From positions 109,533,195 through 109,597,194 of the forward strand of contig CP136065.1 in the NCBI GenBank assembly GCA_032622095.1: a stretch of 64,000 nucleotides of DNA. The letters run 5' to 3'. Shown in pieces: positions 13,101 to 28,100 of this stretch. Position numbers and translations under genes: made by a program. Source of the stretch: Siphonodentalium dalli (taxonomy: Eukaryota; Mollusca; Scaphopoda; Gadilida; Siphonodentaliidae). Under the pieces are notes generated by a model. That model was not told where the DNA came from. It did no database searches and worked only from the letters and a program-made list of their open reading frames with translations. The stretch's first letter is position 1. Each line of letters begins with the position of its first letter.

Positions 13101-16100
13101 TCGTGTATTTCATGTACTATATCAATGGCCAGAATATCCAAATCTGATTTTTTCAATTTATTTACTTTTCAGCATTCATAGAGACCAGGTGTTTGAACAT
13201 GATAAATGGAAGCTTGGCAGAGGATGCAGTTAATTGTTTATGCAACATGCTCATTGATAACACAATTTATCGGCGACACTTTTATGAACTTAATGGTAAT
13301 GATTTTAAATATGTTATATATTTTCTCTGGCAATTTTTTTAAAGCTTTTTTATGTGTACCCGTACCATGTATGGTGTACATAATGCACATCCGTCCATCT
13401 GTCTGTCCATAGACTCTTGCTATCCGACGTGATTACTCAAGTATTTTTTATCGTATCATGTTCAAATTTTATGTGCATGTTTATGATGACACACCTCTCA
13501 CCTGTATAGTTTTTTAGCTCACCTGAGACGAAGTCTCCGGTGGACCTATAGTCATCACTCCTCGTCCGTCCGTCCATCCGTCTGTCCATCCGTCCGTCCG
13601 TCAACAATTCTTTGAACATCTTCTCCTCTGGAACCGTAAGACCAAATGGGTTCATATTTGGTGTGGATGTTCCCTAGGTGACTCTCATTCCGATTTGTTC
13701 AAATGAGGTCACTGGGTCAAATAGTTGCGAAGCCAGGGCCATAACTCTGTAATTCTTACAACAACTTCTTCTCAAATTTCATTGGTCCGAATGGGTTCAT
13801 ATTTGGTGCAAAGGGTCTTTGGGGGACTGTTATTCAGATTTGTTCAAATGAGGTCACTGGGTCGAATGTGGGCAGAGCCAGTGACATAACTAAAAAAAAA
13901 AAAGCATGTTATAAAATTTGAAAAAGTGACACCATTATAACATCTGCAGATTTATGAAACTTTAATCTTTAATCTTCTGAAATTACAGAAATATTCCATT
14001 ACCCATCCCCCTCCCACATGGCCCAGATGCACCCCCACCCTGCAGTGGCCTACACCCAACCAACATCCCTTCCAATGGATATCATTTCCAGCTTCCAACA
14101 TTAATACCTGTTCTATTAAAGTTGCAGATATCTCTTTGTGGATAGACAGAGAGAAACACAGGTCATTAATCAAGGAATACAATGTCACTGACAGCTTGTA
14201 TAAACATACTGCTAGCAATTTAAACAAACTGCCTGAATTTAGTGTGTCTGACATTTGCAGGTCAGAGAATCATTAATAAGAGGTACAATATATCATGTAT
14301 TGTTCAACATGGCAAATAGGAGGTCTGTCATTTGCAGAATGAGGTCCACAGAGGGTGAATTTAGTGATGCTATCCCACACAGTTGTTAGTTACATTTCCC
14401 TTCTAGGAAGTTTCTATATCCCCTAATTTGCAGAATATAAAATTCATAATTGAGGTGCTGTCCAATGGGTGAACATCAACTTCAACTGGGGAACTTCAAT
14501 CTTATCCTAGGTCTGCCATAGCAGTTGAGGGCCTTAGCAGAATGAGGTCCCCAGAGGGTGAATTTAGTGATGCTAGCCCACTGTGCAGGATAGCGTCACT
14601 AAAGTCACCCTCTGGGGGACCTCATTCCGCAAATGACAGACACACTATCACACTATTTCAAGGCTTGATTGTATAATACATTGTGTTGCTTGAGGCCAGG
14701 CACATACAATGTAGGAATAGGTGCACTATTTGCAGGCTTGCTCCTTTGGTGATTGTGGTTCAGATTTGTTCTATCAGGGTCACCAGGTCAAGTAGGTGCA
14801 AGGCCAGCTACATTACTCTTTCTCTACATAGTAATTCATGATGTGTCTTCTATGCAATAATCAAATGGCCTATTTTGCTTATATTTGGTATGAAATTACC
14901 TTTGTGAAAATGGGATCACAAAGTCAAATAAGGGCAGAGACTATTTCACTACATAGTAATTCTTAAAATATGTTTGCAAGAACTGGTTGGCTTATTTAGC
15001 ATGGAATGTTCTTCCTTGGCTGCAATTCAGATTTTTTTTAAATGGGGTCACTTGGTCAAATAGGGGCCAAACGAAGAACAGTTTCCCTCTTAATATGCTT
15101 CCTTCACAAGGACCATCAGGTCTATTTTACTGATATTTATCATATGTATGAAGGGTTCTTTGGTGTCTGGGATTTAAATTTATTCAGATGGGGTCACCAG
15201 GTTAAATAGGGTGGGACCAGGGACATAACTATATGTCTCTATAGTAATTCTTAAAATGTCTTCTCAAGAGAGGTTGGACTATTTAGCTTACATATAGTAC
15301 GGAGCAATCAGGAGGATCCTTAAGTGACTGAGATTCAGATTTGTTAAAATGAGGTCAATTTGTCAAGAAATGGTGGGGCTATGGGGAGTTAACACTTTTG
15401 TGTCTAATAAAATCATTGAAATGCCAAATTCATTAAAACATCTACCTTGGAACCACCTGACTGATTAATCTGACTTACATGTATTGTGTTTTGGATCCAT
15501 GGATAATTGGGCTTCAAACATGTCTAAATGGTTTCGGAAAAAGGCGCTTGTGAGATTGGAAATTTCCAACAATTGAGAAAGTTTGAGGTGTCAGTTGTGA
15601 AATTCCAACCTAAGACTTGGGAGTCTGTATACCGGTCAAAGGGGACTTGTTGAGCTGGAGGAGGAGGAGGTGATCAGTAGTATACAGTTGGTAATTTCAA
15701 GGTGGATTTTCACCAATCTACATATGTGAAATCTCTCTAGCCACATATCCTGTTTGGAGCTATTTCTTTTAAAGTAATTATGAAAAGTTCTGACTGTTGT
15801 AGTCTCCAGAGTCCCAGTCTTATCAGTCTTTGTAGTCTGGTGAGCGACCCCACAGTCATTGACTGTCTTGTTATTTTGATCAGTTGATCAGTTTAGAAAT
15901 TATTAACACTATGCATCCACACATGGGCATGTGTTATTCGATTTGATAACATAAGTATTTTTTTCCGATTGCGTTCATATTTTATATAGAATTATGATGA
16001 CACACCCCTCACCTGTATGGTTTTTGGTATTGATTGGTTGAACGGTTTAGAAAGTAATGAACCCTTCACACAAATGCTATCCGATTCAATAAGTCAAACA

Positions 16101-19100
16101 GTTTTCTTCTGATCTGCCTCATATTTCTAACCTAGGTTTTTCTAGGCACGTTCTTCATCTGTATGGATTTTGGTATTGCTTACTTAACCCTTTCCGCTCC
16201 TTTTTTTTACTTAGAATTCATGCAAGCTGCGATGACTCAAACATATTTCATCTGATTTGTACCAAATTTGGTATATGAGTTTCTCACCCCAAAATACAGA
16301 TTGAGTAACTGATAATGTAATTGTGAATTTGAAGAGAAAATCGAAGAGAAAATCTGATCACAAAGAACATGTGAATTATTGGTTTGAGTTATTTTTAGTG
16401 GACACTAAGCTAGATAGCTAGTACATGGCCAGTGGTGGCTAGCAGAATTTGTTTATCAAATATGTCAAAATGTAATTAATGGATGGCTCTCAATCAGTTC
16501 TGTTTGCTGTACAATATTAAGTTAACCCCTTTGTTGAAACAGGTTCATTAATTAATGCACACTCAATAAGACACTTATTCTAAAAGTATAAATTGCAATA
16601 GTCCATTGTTCATCTGTAGGGATGTTTTACAGACATTGTTGTTTACAGACATTGTTATTTACAGACACTTATCTTCGAAAAAAATTAACTCACCCATTCC
16701 ATAGTTCCATCATATGATGTCATTGAAAATGATTAACCCTCTCCACACATATGATCTTCTTCTGATGTTTTTCTTCTGATCATTCTCCTATTCTATGTCA
16801 AGCTGATGGTGATCCACTTTTCACTTGCTTGGATTTTGGGATTAAAATTAACCCATTCCATAGACACATATCCGATAGGCAGATATTAAATTATCCCTTT
16901 CACTTTGAGCCAAGTTCAGTAAGGATTTCTATAAACCAATAATAATAAAGGTGCTGGTATTCTTGAGACTGACTTATTGCATGGTAGTCAAATATTTTTC
17001 ACCCGATCACTCTTATAATCACATCCAGGTTATTATACCCCCACTTTCGAAGAAAATGGGGGGTATACTGGATTGACTGCGTCTGTCCGTCACACTTTCT
17101 CCCTCTGTGTGTCTGTACGTCCGTCCGACCTCATAACTCGCACAACTATGAACAATAATTTTGTTATGCAATCTCCTTAGGACCGCCTCTCCGCATGATG
17201 CTAATTGCGGTGCGGTCCGACTTTCTTTTTTTAAGTTATGCCTTACTTTTCGACTTATTTTGACTTAGAAAATTCTGTCCGACTTAGAAAATTCTGTCCG
17301 ACTTAATAACTTTAACAAATATGAACCAATTTCTATAATTTTTGGTATACATGCTTCACACAACACCCTCTCTACATAATGCGCCTCAGGGTTGGCTCGG
17401 ACTGTTTTTCCTAACATTACACTTCATTTTCGACTTATTTTGACTTAGAAAATTTTTGGATTTTTTTTTTGTGGATGCTATCAAGTTAGGATATTTTCAG
17501 GAAGTTTCTTCGAATATGGGTTCGGAACAATGATTTTTACCACTGTTAAGTTGCGTTTCATTTTCTACCTTTTTTTGGGTTTCTGCAATCATTCGAACAA
17601 ATATGAACCAATTTGAATATTTTTTTCTGTACAAGCTTCTTGCGACACCATATCGATATTATTAATCCAAATTTTTCTTTAAAGTTAAAAATCTTTTTTG
17701 TTGGGTTTACGGATAATGCGGGTTGAATTTGCCACGGTGGGGGTATGCCAGCACGCGAGTGCACACCTCTTGTTCATGACACATTCTTCACCTGTAAAAA
17801 ATTTGGTATCGATTGAACATGTTTTAAATATTAACCCTACCTTTAATTATATTTCCGCTGTTTACAGACATTGTATCTTTCCAGTGATCAGCTTAGAAGA
17901 AAATTAACCCACCCAAAATTAACCCACCCATTCAATAGAGATACAGTTTGCTATCCAATGTAGTGACTCTTATATTTTCAGTCTGACCATTCTCATATCT
18001 CACCTCTAGTTATCTGATAATTCTGCATTAAAATAGTTTATATCCAAATCATTATCAATCAATTTTAATATCCAGGTCTATATACCTCTCATTTGTATAA
18101 TTGTTCAGGTATTGATTGGTGTTGAGTGGGAAAATATCAACCTTTTCTCTAATCTCAAGGATCCCATGACTTTTTAATATGTAGCTAACACAACAACATA
18201 ATATCATATGTCACAAGTTTCAATGTAATATAAAGCAGATAAATGGAGTGGCTATGATGTTTATCTATTTAATTTTGTAACTATTATATCTTTAACAGTG
18301 GTGCATCTGTCTGACTATGGATTGGACTTAATTAGCTTTTATCACTCTGTAACACATATCTGTCTTGGAGTGACCTATTAGGTTGAAATCGAATGCCACA
18401 CCCATGTTCCTATTGTGTTTATGTGAGCAAGGTGCCCAATAAGTCTGATTCCACTTGTGAACTGAATAGTAAGCTGTGAATTGTTGAAAGTCATGCACTC
18501 ATGAAAAGGTTGGTGTAAGGATTTATGAAAATTGCTAATCACTATCGCCAAGGTATGCTGTAAATATATATTCCGATCATGACCAGCCTCTCGTTTATCT
18601 TCTGCAAACAATGTTTGGCAGGGATTTCCCAGGGAATATAGAAATTAGTTCCATAAAAAAGTAATTATAAAGTGAGAAATTCAATCGAAACAATATGCAC
18701 ATATGACAGCTAAATGTTGTAAGGTCCTAATGATAGTAACATTTGTTGTCCCATACTCTTAATGTGTGGAAAAATTTATATGTTGACTGGGCGTCTTAAA
18801 CTTATTCTATACCGCCGCACAACATCTAACTTAAGTAATGAATGTCTCTTTATCAGGCATCGATGTCTGCACTGCCCTGTTGACTCAAGAGTTTTTGACT
18901 GTTGGGCTGTCTTCAGCTATACATAGGCTTCTGAGCATATTTATAAACTATGCAGTGATGCCAGGTATCGTAGTTGACACTGACGATAAAAAAGATGACA
19001 GGTGTGTGTATTTAGCAATTGATAATTAACCCTTTCTTCACTAAAACTTATTGACAACTACAGTAATGCCATAATTAATCGACTGCTTAACCACAGCAGA

Positions 19101-22100
19101 ATTATGGGTAACTTTTCAGGATTTAGTCGAAATATGGCTTGTTGCCATTCATCGGAAAGCTCTCGCGGAGAGCTTTCCGATGAATGGCAACAAGCCATAT
19201 TTCCGACTAAATCCTGAAAAGTTACCCATAATTCTGCTGTGGTTAAGCAGTCGATTAATTAGGGCATTACTGTATGACTGTTTATTGAATTTATTATCTG
19301 AATATTTCCCTCCAATGAATGCTCTTGTATTATCTGTTCGTCTGTCATCTTCCTATATTTCATGAACACCCCTCTAGGTAAAGAATAAACCATTCGAATG
19401 TGTACTTTTATAACTAATGGGAGAATCCATTCAGTAAATAAAGGGTTAATAAGGCATATACAAAAAATCTTCAAGCCTCAAATTAATTGTAATATTTGAC
19501 TGGAAATTTCAGGATTTGATTTGATCTGATATTTAAATTTTCCAAGCAACATGTTCTGAGAAGTTTGTGTTTCAGATAAGAAGTAGATTCAATATTATTT
19601 CAAAAGATGCAACCATTATAGGTGTTTTGTTGAGTAGGTTAAATATCAAAGGCATGGGTTATAATTTTGAAGTAATAGTTAAGAAATGAATGTAGTGGGT
19701 GTGTGTGTGTTATTTGGGGATATGCCGCTGTGGTTTTTGGGGTACATTGTGTGAACCTCAAAGCAGTTCTCACTAAATGTGCCCTCAACGACCACAATGC
19801 CATATCCCCCAATAACACCACACATGGTGCTGTGGTTGTTGTGGTACATTGTGTGAACTGCAAAGTGGTGTGCCCTCAATGACCACAGCACTGTAACACA
19901 CACACACCCACTACATTCATTTCTTATATTTATATATATTTTTTGTTTTTGATGATTTATTCCCATAAAAAAGCTGTATACATTCTTATTTTATTTTCAC
20001 AATATCTGCTGAGAATTTGAGACAAGCCTACGCAGCACATTAAGTCACCCCAATATAAGATTTCCAAGCACTTAGTGTACGGTAACGTGATCGATATAAA
20101 TAAATGGCTTCAAATGCAAATCAGCTGAACTTTGAAAAGCATGTCAAATTATTCTGCTGACCTCTTTTATGATTAGGTCAACAATTTGTGATGTCGTGTT
20201 CGTTATGGTTTGTTATAGTCTGTGTGTTATTGGGTATCTGTGTGTTATTGGGATATGAAACAAGTGGCCCAATTGGTAGTTGACCAATCACTGACCACGA
20301 TTTAGTGTAACTCAGATGGGCTATGTAAATATTGTAGTATAAAGATAGTAAGTATGGATGCAATATTTTGCACAAAACACACTACAGCACGTATGAGTGA
20401 GCAATAAGCAAACACTTAACCCCATGACAATGTTTTTAGGAGAGTGATTCAATGACTCATTCAACACCGAAATCTTGATTGGTACGGATTATAGAGCGCT
20501 ATACCAGTATCTTTTAAACACCTTGGTGGTAATTTAAACCAAATTTCAGACTAATGGGGTCTCCCCTGTGTTGAGAGTGTTTTGCTTCTCACATACTCTT
20601 TACATACTGTACTGTATCATAAAATTGCTTTTGTTGACATAGCACAGCATCTGACCTTGACAATACCATACTATTTACATAATATTTATGATTGCTATCT
20701 TTCTGTCTATATTTTAATATTCTTTCTGTTTATGGCGATTTTAACAGATGTAACTATAATAACAGCAATAATATCCACTGCGAAGGCCATCTGGATCTTT
20801 AAGAAACCAGGATGAAACACTAAATAGTACAGTCACTTGCAATTAGCGCTTCTTGACTTATGTTTGTATTCCGAATAGAGTCTTCACCTGGTCACTAGCT
20901 GGAGATGCAGCTTCAAAGTAAACAAATTTGATATTGAGCACAACTAACGCCATGTCAATTTAACCTCTTTACTGCTAAATCATTCCATGACATCGTGTGC
21001 TGGACCATTGACATTATCGCCATTTCTCAATGGAAAAATATAACAGTAATATCACGATAACCCTAAAATTTACTCCGTTGAAAGGCTATTATCATTCACT
21101 CCTGGAACATCATACATCGCTTCAAACTTTGAGATACAATGGCTCCGACGCACCAATCTCTGTGTTCCAGATATGAATAATGACTGGATGCTAGTGTGTT
21201 GAAATAGGTCTGTACTCAGTATGGATGTAAAGGGCATATCGTGACAATTTATGTCTGTACTCGGTATGGACGTATAGCAGCCAAGAGGTTAAGCAATCAA
21301 AGAAAGGTATTTAACCCTTCCTTGACTTGAGATTCCTGAAATTTTGGGAAAACCCTGTGTCAATGCATTGTTTTATGTATTATAGTCTCCCATAGGGAGC
21401 CTCGCATATATTAGAAAATACATTTGGCCTAACAATATCTACCTTGACCTTGTAAGCCAGTGCATTCTCTTATATATGCAAGGCTCCCTTTGGGAGACTT
21501 GCATATATAAGAGAATGCACTGACACAGGATCTTTAATGGTGCACCAACGCAGCTGTCATTGTGTTAAAGGTACTTGGTGATAAGTTTGGAGCCTCAAAT
21601 TATATCTGGTAGTTCTTGCTTTTGTCACATTCTTGATGCCAGGTATCGTAGTTGACACTAACGGTAAAAAAGATGACGGCTATATAAAGACCATCCTGAT
21701 GTAAATGTTTAGCGAGCAAACGATAACTGTTACTTATATGGTTGTGATGATAGTTACATGTATTTATACTATTTTCGGTCCAATGATAAATTTAAATAGC
21801 TATAGACATCATTGACATGAAATAGGATGATAGCTAAAAGTGACCACATTGACCGTTATAATAGCTTCTGATTGCAGAAGTTACCAAGTTGTTTATTGTT
21901 GAATATATACAACTCATTACCCATAAACCCGTAGATTCAATTTTAGCTCAACTTTACTTTGTAAAGTTTGAGCTATTGCCATGGCTTTGTCGTCCGTCGT
22001 CCGTGTGTGCGTAAGGCTTCAACAATGCAGGCTACAGGTCGTACCTTTGGTCGTTCATTATGAAATTTGTCATAGCTGTTGACATCAACATTTAGACCAG

Positions 22101-25100
22101 AATGATTAATTTTGGGGTCATTCGGAAAATAAACATGGCTGCCAGTGGCCATCTTGGATTTCAAAATTCAATCCATTAGCACGGACTACAGGCAGTACTG
22201 TTTGTCTGATCGTCATGAAATTTGTCATGGATGTTAATATTGACATGTAGATGGGAACGAGTAATTTTGGGGTCATTCGGCCAAAAAACATGGCCGCCAG
22301 CAGCCATCTTGGATTTTACTCTATGTATGACTAAATCCTTTAGCACGGGCTACAGGTCGTACTTTTAGTCTGATCATCATAAAATTTGTCAAGAATGTCA
22401 ATAATGACATGTTTATTGGGAACGAGTCATTTTGGGGTCATTCGGCCAAAAAACATGGCCGCCAGCAGCCATCTTGGATTTTACTCTATGTATGACTAAA
22501 TCCTTTAGCACGGGCTACAGGTCGTACCTTTAGTCTGATTATCATAAAATTTGTCATGAATGTTGAAATTGGAATGTAAATGGGAATGAGTCATTTTGGG
22601 GTCATTCGGACAAAAAACATGGCCGCCAATGGCCATCTTGGATTTCAAAATTTAATCCATTAGCACTGGCCACAGTCGTACTGTTCGTCTGATCATCATG
22701 AAATTTGTCATGGATGTTAATATTGACATGTAGATGGGAACGAGTAATTTTGGAGTCATTTGGCGAAAAAACATGGCCGCCAGCAGCCATCTTGGATTTT
22801 TTACTCTTTGTATGACTAAATTCTTTAGCATGGGCTACAGGTCGTACCTTTAGTCTGATCATCATAAAATTTGTCATGGATGTTAACGATGACATGTAGA
22901 TGGGAACGACTCATTTTGGGGTCATTCGGCCGAAAACATGGCCGCCAGCAGCCATCTTGGATTTTACTCTTTGTATGACTAAATTCTTTAGCACAGGCTA
23001 CATGTCGTACCTTTAGTCTGATCATCATAAAATTTGTCATGAATGTTAATAATGACATGTAGATCATGGAACGAGTCATTTTGGGGTCATTCGGTCAAAA
23101 AACATGGCCACCAGCAGCCATCTTGGATTTTACTCTTTGTATGACTAAATTCTTCAGCATGGGCTACAGGTCGTACCTTTCGTCTGATCGTCATAAAATT
23201 TGTCATTGATGTTAACGATGACAGGTAGATGGGAACGACTCATTTTGGGGTCATTCGGCCGAAAACATGGCCGCCAGCAGCCATCTTGGATTTTACTTTT
23301 CTCTTCATGTCTATAAACTAGTATTAGACATTCAACTTTCCACATTCCTAATCGCTCCATTGACTGTAATACATTAAATTATTCCCTTTCCAAGTTGAGC
23401 TACAGTGTCATTGACACTTTCATTTTGAAAGCTTTGAGTCGTGCTGTTTTTTTCGCTCAGTCTTAAATTTGTGCACATGAGGGTGCGATAAAAATGGTAC
23501 TGTGCGAATTTAAATATGAGTACAGTATACAAAATTTGGGGATTCAAAAGATTAATTTTCTTTTAAAACAATACTTCGTTTCTTCAGGAAAACACGACAA
23601 ATGATGCCTTCAAAGAAAATGATTCCAAAAGTTCGGGAGAAATCCAAATCAATGTCTCCAATGGCAAAGCCCATTTCATGCCTGCAGAAATCCTCAGAAG
23701 TAAACACAGTGGTGAGTCATTGGGCCACACTAAGTAGATTGTCTGTTTCTCTGACACTTTTTCAAAATGGGCAGACAGGTAGGTGTTTATATTTATTTTT
23801 CACTTGCAAAATTACTCCGCTTTTTATTCCCACTTTTTGCAAACAATATTTCCCAGCAGGCAGGTTTTCATATGTTTACTCCCGAATATACAAAAATCAT
23901 TGCTGGCTGAGAAAAATGACTCTTCAAGATTAAGTGTTAGTGCAGTTTTAATGAAACAGTCTATAGTAGAACCCAAGAACATATCTTGACTCTTTCATCC
24001 CTGAATATACAGATATAGATGTCCCAGAACCCTGGATTATCAGCTTGCCTAAGTAAAATTATGTGTCTCCGCTGTATTAATAAACCAAATTGAAATGTGA
24101 CTGAAAACACCACACATCTCGGCAGTATTGCGTCAACAATCTTTAGGAAACCCCAAAATAGTAATTGTGACATTATACAGGTGCTCTCTATATTTAGGCC
24201 CAGAAAATCTCTTAATGGTATACATGTTATGTATGCATACACACCAATCAATTAGTATTTATAAGTTGCTAACCAATAAAATAATTGTTATATCCCTGGA
24301 ATATTTTATTATTCCCGAAAATTGCGCTCCATCCGCATTGTTTTACATGCATGTTTCGATAACAATTATCCACGGATTACAGTAATGCTCTAAGTAATCG
24401 ACCTCTTAACCAAAACAGAATTATGGGTAACTTTTCAGGATTTAGTCAGAAATATGGCTTGTTGTCATTCATCGGAAAGTTCTCAGTGAGAGCTTTCCGA
24501 TGAATGGCAACAAGCCATATTTCCGACTAAATTCTGAAAAGTTACCCATAATTCTGCTTTGGTTAAGAGGTTGATTACTTAGAGCATTACTATATGTGTA
24601 CTTACTCATCAATACAATGACGATTAGTAGTAATTACCCCACTTTTTGTTTTTTCCCCAAAAAGCCCCGCTCCTAAGAAAACCTTCCTTTTTCGAGGTAC
24701 ATGTTGTTGGTTTTTGTTATCTAATTCAGTCTAATTTGTGATTTTCTTGTCTGTTTATGGAGAACAGTTGCAATTTTGAATTTTTTTTTGATCGACCATT
24801 TATTAGCTCAACTTTACTTTGTAAAGTTTGAGCTATTGCCATGGCTTGGTATCCGTCGTGCGTGTGTGCGTGATTCGTCAACAATTTCCTTTAGCACGGG
24901 CTACAGTTTGTACCTTTGGTCCGATTATTATGAAATTTGTCATGGATGTTGACATTGACATGTAGATGGGAACGAGTCATTTTGGGGTCATTCGGAAAAA
25001 AAACATGGCCGCCAGTGGCCATCTTGGATTTCAAAATTCAATCCATTAGCACGGGCTACAGGCCGTACTGTTCGTCTTATTGTCATGAAATTTGTCATGG

Positions 25101-28100
25101 ATGTTAATATTGACATGTAGATGGGAACGAGTAATTTTGGGGTCATTCGGCCAAAAAACATGGCCGCCGGCAGCCATCTTAGATTTTACTCTTTGCATGA
25201 CTAAATCCTTTGACACGGGCTACAGGTCGTACCTTTGGTCGGATCATCATGAAATTTGTCATGGCTGTTGAAATTGGAATGTAGATGGGAACGAGTCATT
25301 TTGGGGTCATTAGGACAAAAAATATGGCCGCCAGCGGCCATCTTTGATTTCAAAATTTAATCCATTAGCACGGGCCACAGGTCGTACCTTTAGTCTGATC
25401 ATCATAAAATTTGTCAAGAATGTTAATAATGAGATGTAGATGGGAACGAGTCATTTTGGGGTCATTCGGTCAAAAAACATGGCCGCCAGCATCCATCTTC
25501 GATTTTACTCTTTGTATGACTAAATCCTTTAGCACGGGCTACAGGTCGTACCTTTAGTCTGATCATCATAAAATTTGTCATGGCTGTTGAAATTGGAATG
25601 TAAATGGGAACGAGTCATTTTGGGGTCATTTGGACAAAAAACATGGCCGCCAGTGGCCATCTTGGATTTCAAAATTTAATCCATTAGCAATGGGCCACAG
25701 GTCGTACTGTTCGTCTGATCATCATGAAATTTGTCATGGATGTTAATATTGACATGTAAATGGGAACGAGTAATTTTGGGGTCATTTGGCCAAAAAACAT
25801 GGTCGCCAGCAGCCATTTTGGATTTTACTCTTTGTATGATTAAATTCTTTAGCACGGGCTATAGGTCGTACCTTTAGTCTGATCGTCATAAAATTTGTCA
25901 TGGATGTTAACGATGACATGTAGATGGGAACGAGTAATTTTGGGGTCATTCGGCCGAAAACATGGCCGCCAGCAGCCATCTTGGATTTTACTTTTCTCTT
26001 CATGTCCATAAACTAGTAATAGACATTCAACTTTCCACATTCCTAATCGCTCCATTGACTGTAATACATTAAATTATTCCCTTTCCAAGTTGAGATACAG
26101 TGTCATTGACACTTTCATAATCAATTATCAATACCCAATATTCCCAATTTTTCAAAATTTATTTATATGAGTTTCCCAATAAAGCCAAAACTTCTACTGT
26201 CCGGTGCAGTATCTGCCAACATGCAGCTAGTTCAATAATATGGGTTTGTCATGGCTGTTGAAATTGGAATGTAGATGGGAACGAGCCATTTTGGTGTCAT
26301 TCAGACATAAAACCTGGCCGCCAGTGGCCATCTTGGATTTCAAAATTTAATCCATTAGCACGGGCCACAGGTCGTACTGTTTGTCTGATCATCATGAAAT
26401 TTGTCATGGATGATAATATTGACATGTAGATGGGAACAAGTAATTTTTGGGTCATTCGGCGAAAAAACATGGCCGCCAGCAGCCATCTTGGATTTTGCTC
26501 TTTGTATGACTAAATTCTTTAGCACGGGCTGCAGGTCGTACCTTTAGTCTGATCATCATAAAATTTGTCATGGATATTAACAATGACATGTAGATGGGAA
26601 CGAGTAATTTTGGGGTCATTCGGCCAAAAAACATGGCCGCCAGCAGCCATCTTGGATTTTACTCTTTGTATGACTAAATCCTTTAACACGGGCTACAGGT
26701 CCTACTTTTAGTCTGATCATCATAAAATTTGTCAAGAATGTTAATAATGACATGTAGATGGGAACGAGTCATTTTGGGGTCATTCGGCCAAAAAACATGA
26801 CCGCCAGCATCCATCTTGGATTTTACTCTTTGTATGACTAAATCCTTGGGAACGAGTCATTTTGGGGTCATTCAGACAAAAAACATGGCCGCCAGTGGCC
26901 ATCTTGGATTTCAAAATTTAATGCATTAGCACGGGCCACAGGTCGTACTGTTTATCTGTTCATCATGAAATTTGTCATGGCTGTTGAAATTGGAATGTAG
27001 ATGGGAACGAGTCATTTTGGGGTCATTAGGACAAAAAATATGGCCGCCAGCGGCCATCTTTGATTTCAAAATTTAATCCATTAGCACGGGCCACAGGCCG
27101 TACCTTTAGTCTGATCATCATAAAATTTGTCAAGAATGTTAATAATGAGATGTAGATGGGAACGAGTCATTTTGGGGTCATTCGGTCAAAAAACATGGCC
27201 GCCAGCATCCATCTTGGATTTTACTCTTTGTATGACTAAATCCTTTAGCACGGGCTACAGGTCGTACCTTTAGTCTGATCATCATAAAATTTGTCATGGC
27301 TGTTGAAATTGGAATGTAAATGGGAACGAGTCATTTTGGGGTCATTTGGACAAAAAACATGGCCGCCAGTGGCCTTCTTGGATTTCAAAATTTAATCCAT
27401 TAGCACGGGCCACAGGTCGTACTGTTCGTCTGATCATCATGAAATTTGTCATGGATGTTAATATTGACATGTAAATGGGAACGAGTAATTTTGGGGTCAT
27501 TTGGCCAAAAAACATGGTCGCCAGCAGCCATTTTGGATTTTACTCTTTGTATGATTAAATTCTTTAGCACGGGCTACAGGTCGTACCTTTAGTCTGATCG
27601 TCATAAAATTTGTCATGGATGTTAACGATGACATGTAGATGGGAACGAGTAATTTTGGGGTCATTCGGCCGAAAACATGGCCGCCAGCAGCCACCTTGGA
27701 TTTTACTTTTCTCTTCATGTCCATAAACTAGTAATAGACATTCAACTTTCCACATTCCTAATCGCTCCATTGACTGTAATACATTAAATTATTCCCTTTC
27801 CAAGTTGAGCTACAGTGTCATTGACACTTTCATAATCAATTATCAATACCCAATATTCCCAATTTTTCAAAATTTATTTATATGAGTTTCCCAATAAAGC
27901 CAAAACTTCTACTGTCCAGTGCAGTAACTGCCAACATGCAGCTAGTTCAATAATCTGGGTTTGTCATGGCTGTTGAAATTGGAATGTAGATGGGAACGAG
28001 CCATTTTGGTGTCATTCAGACAAAAAACCTGGCCGCCAGTGGCCATCTTGGATTTCAAAATTTAATCCATTAGCACGGGCCACAGGTCGTACTGTTTGTC

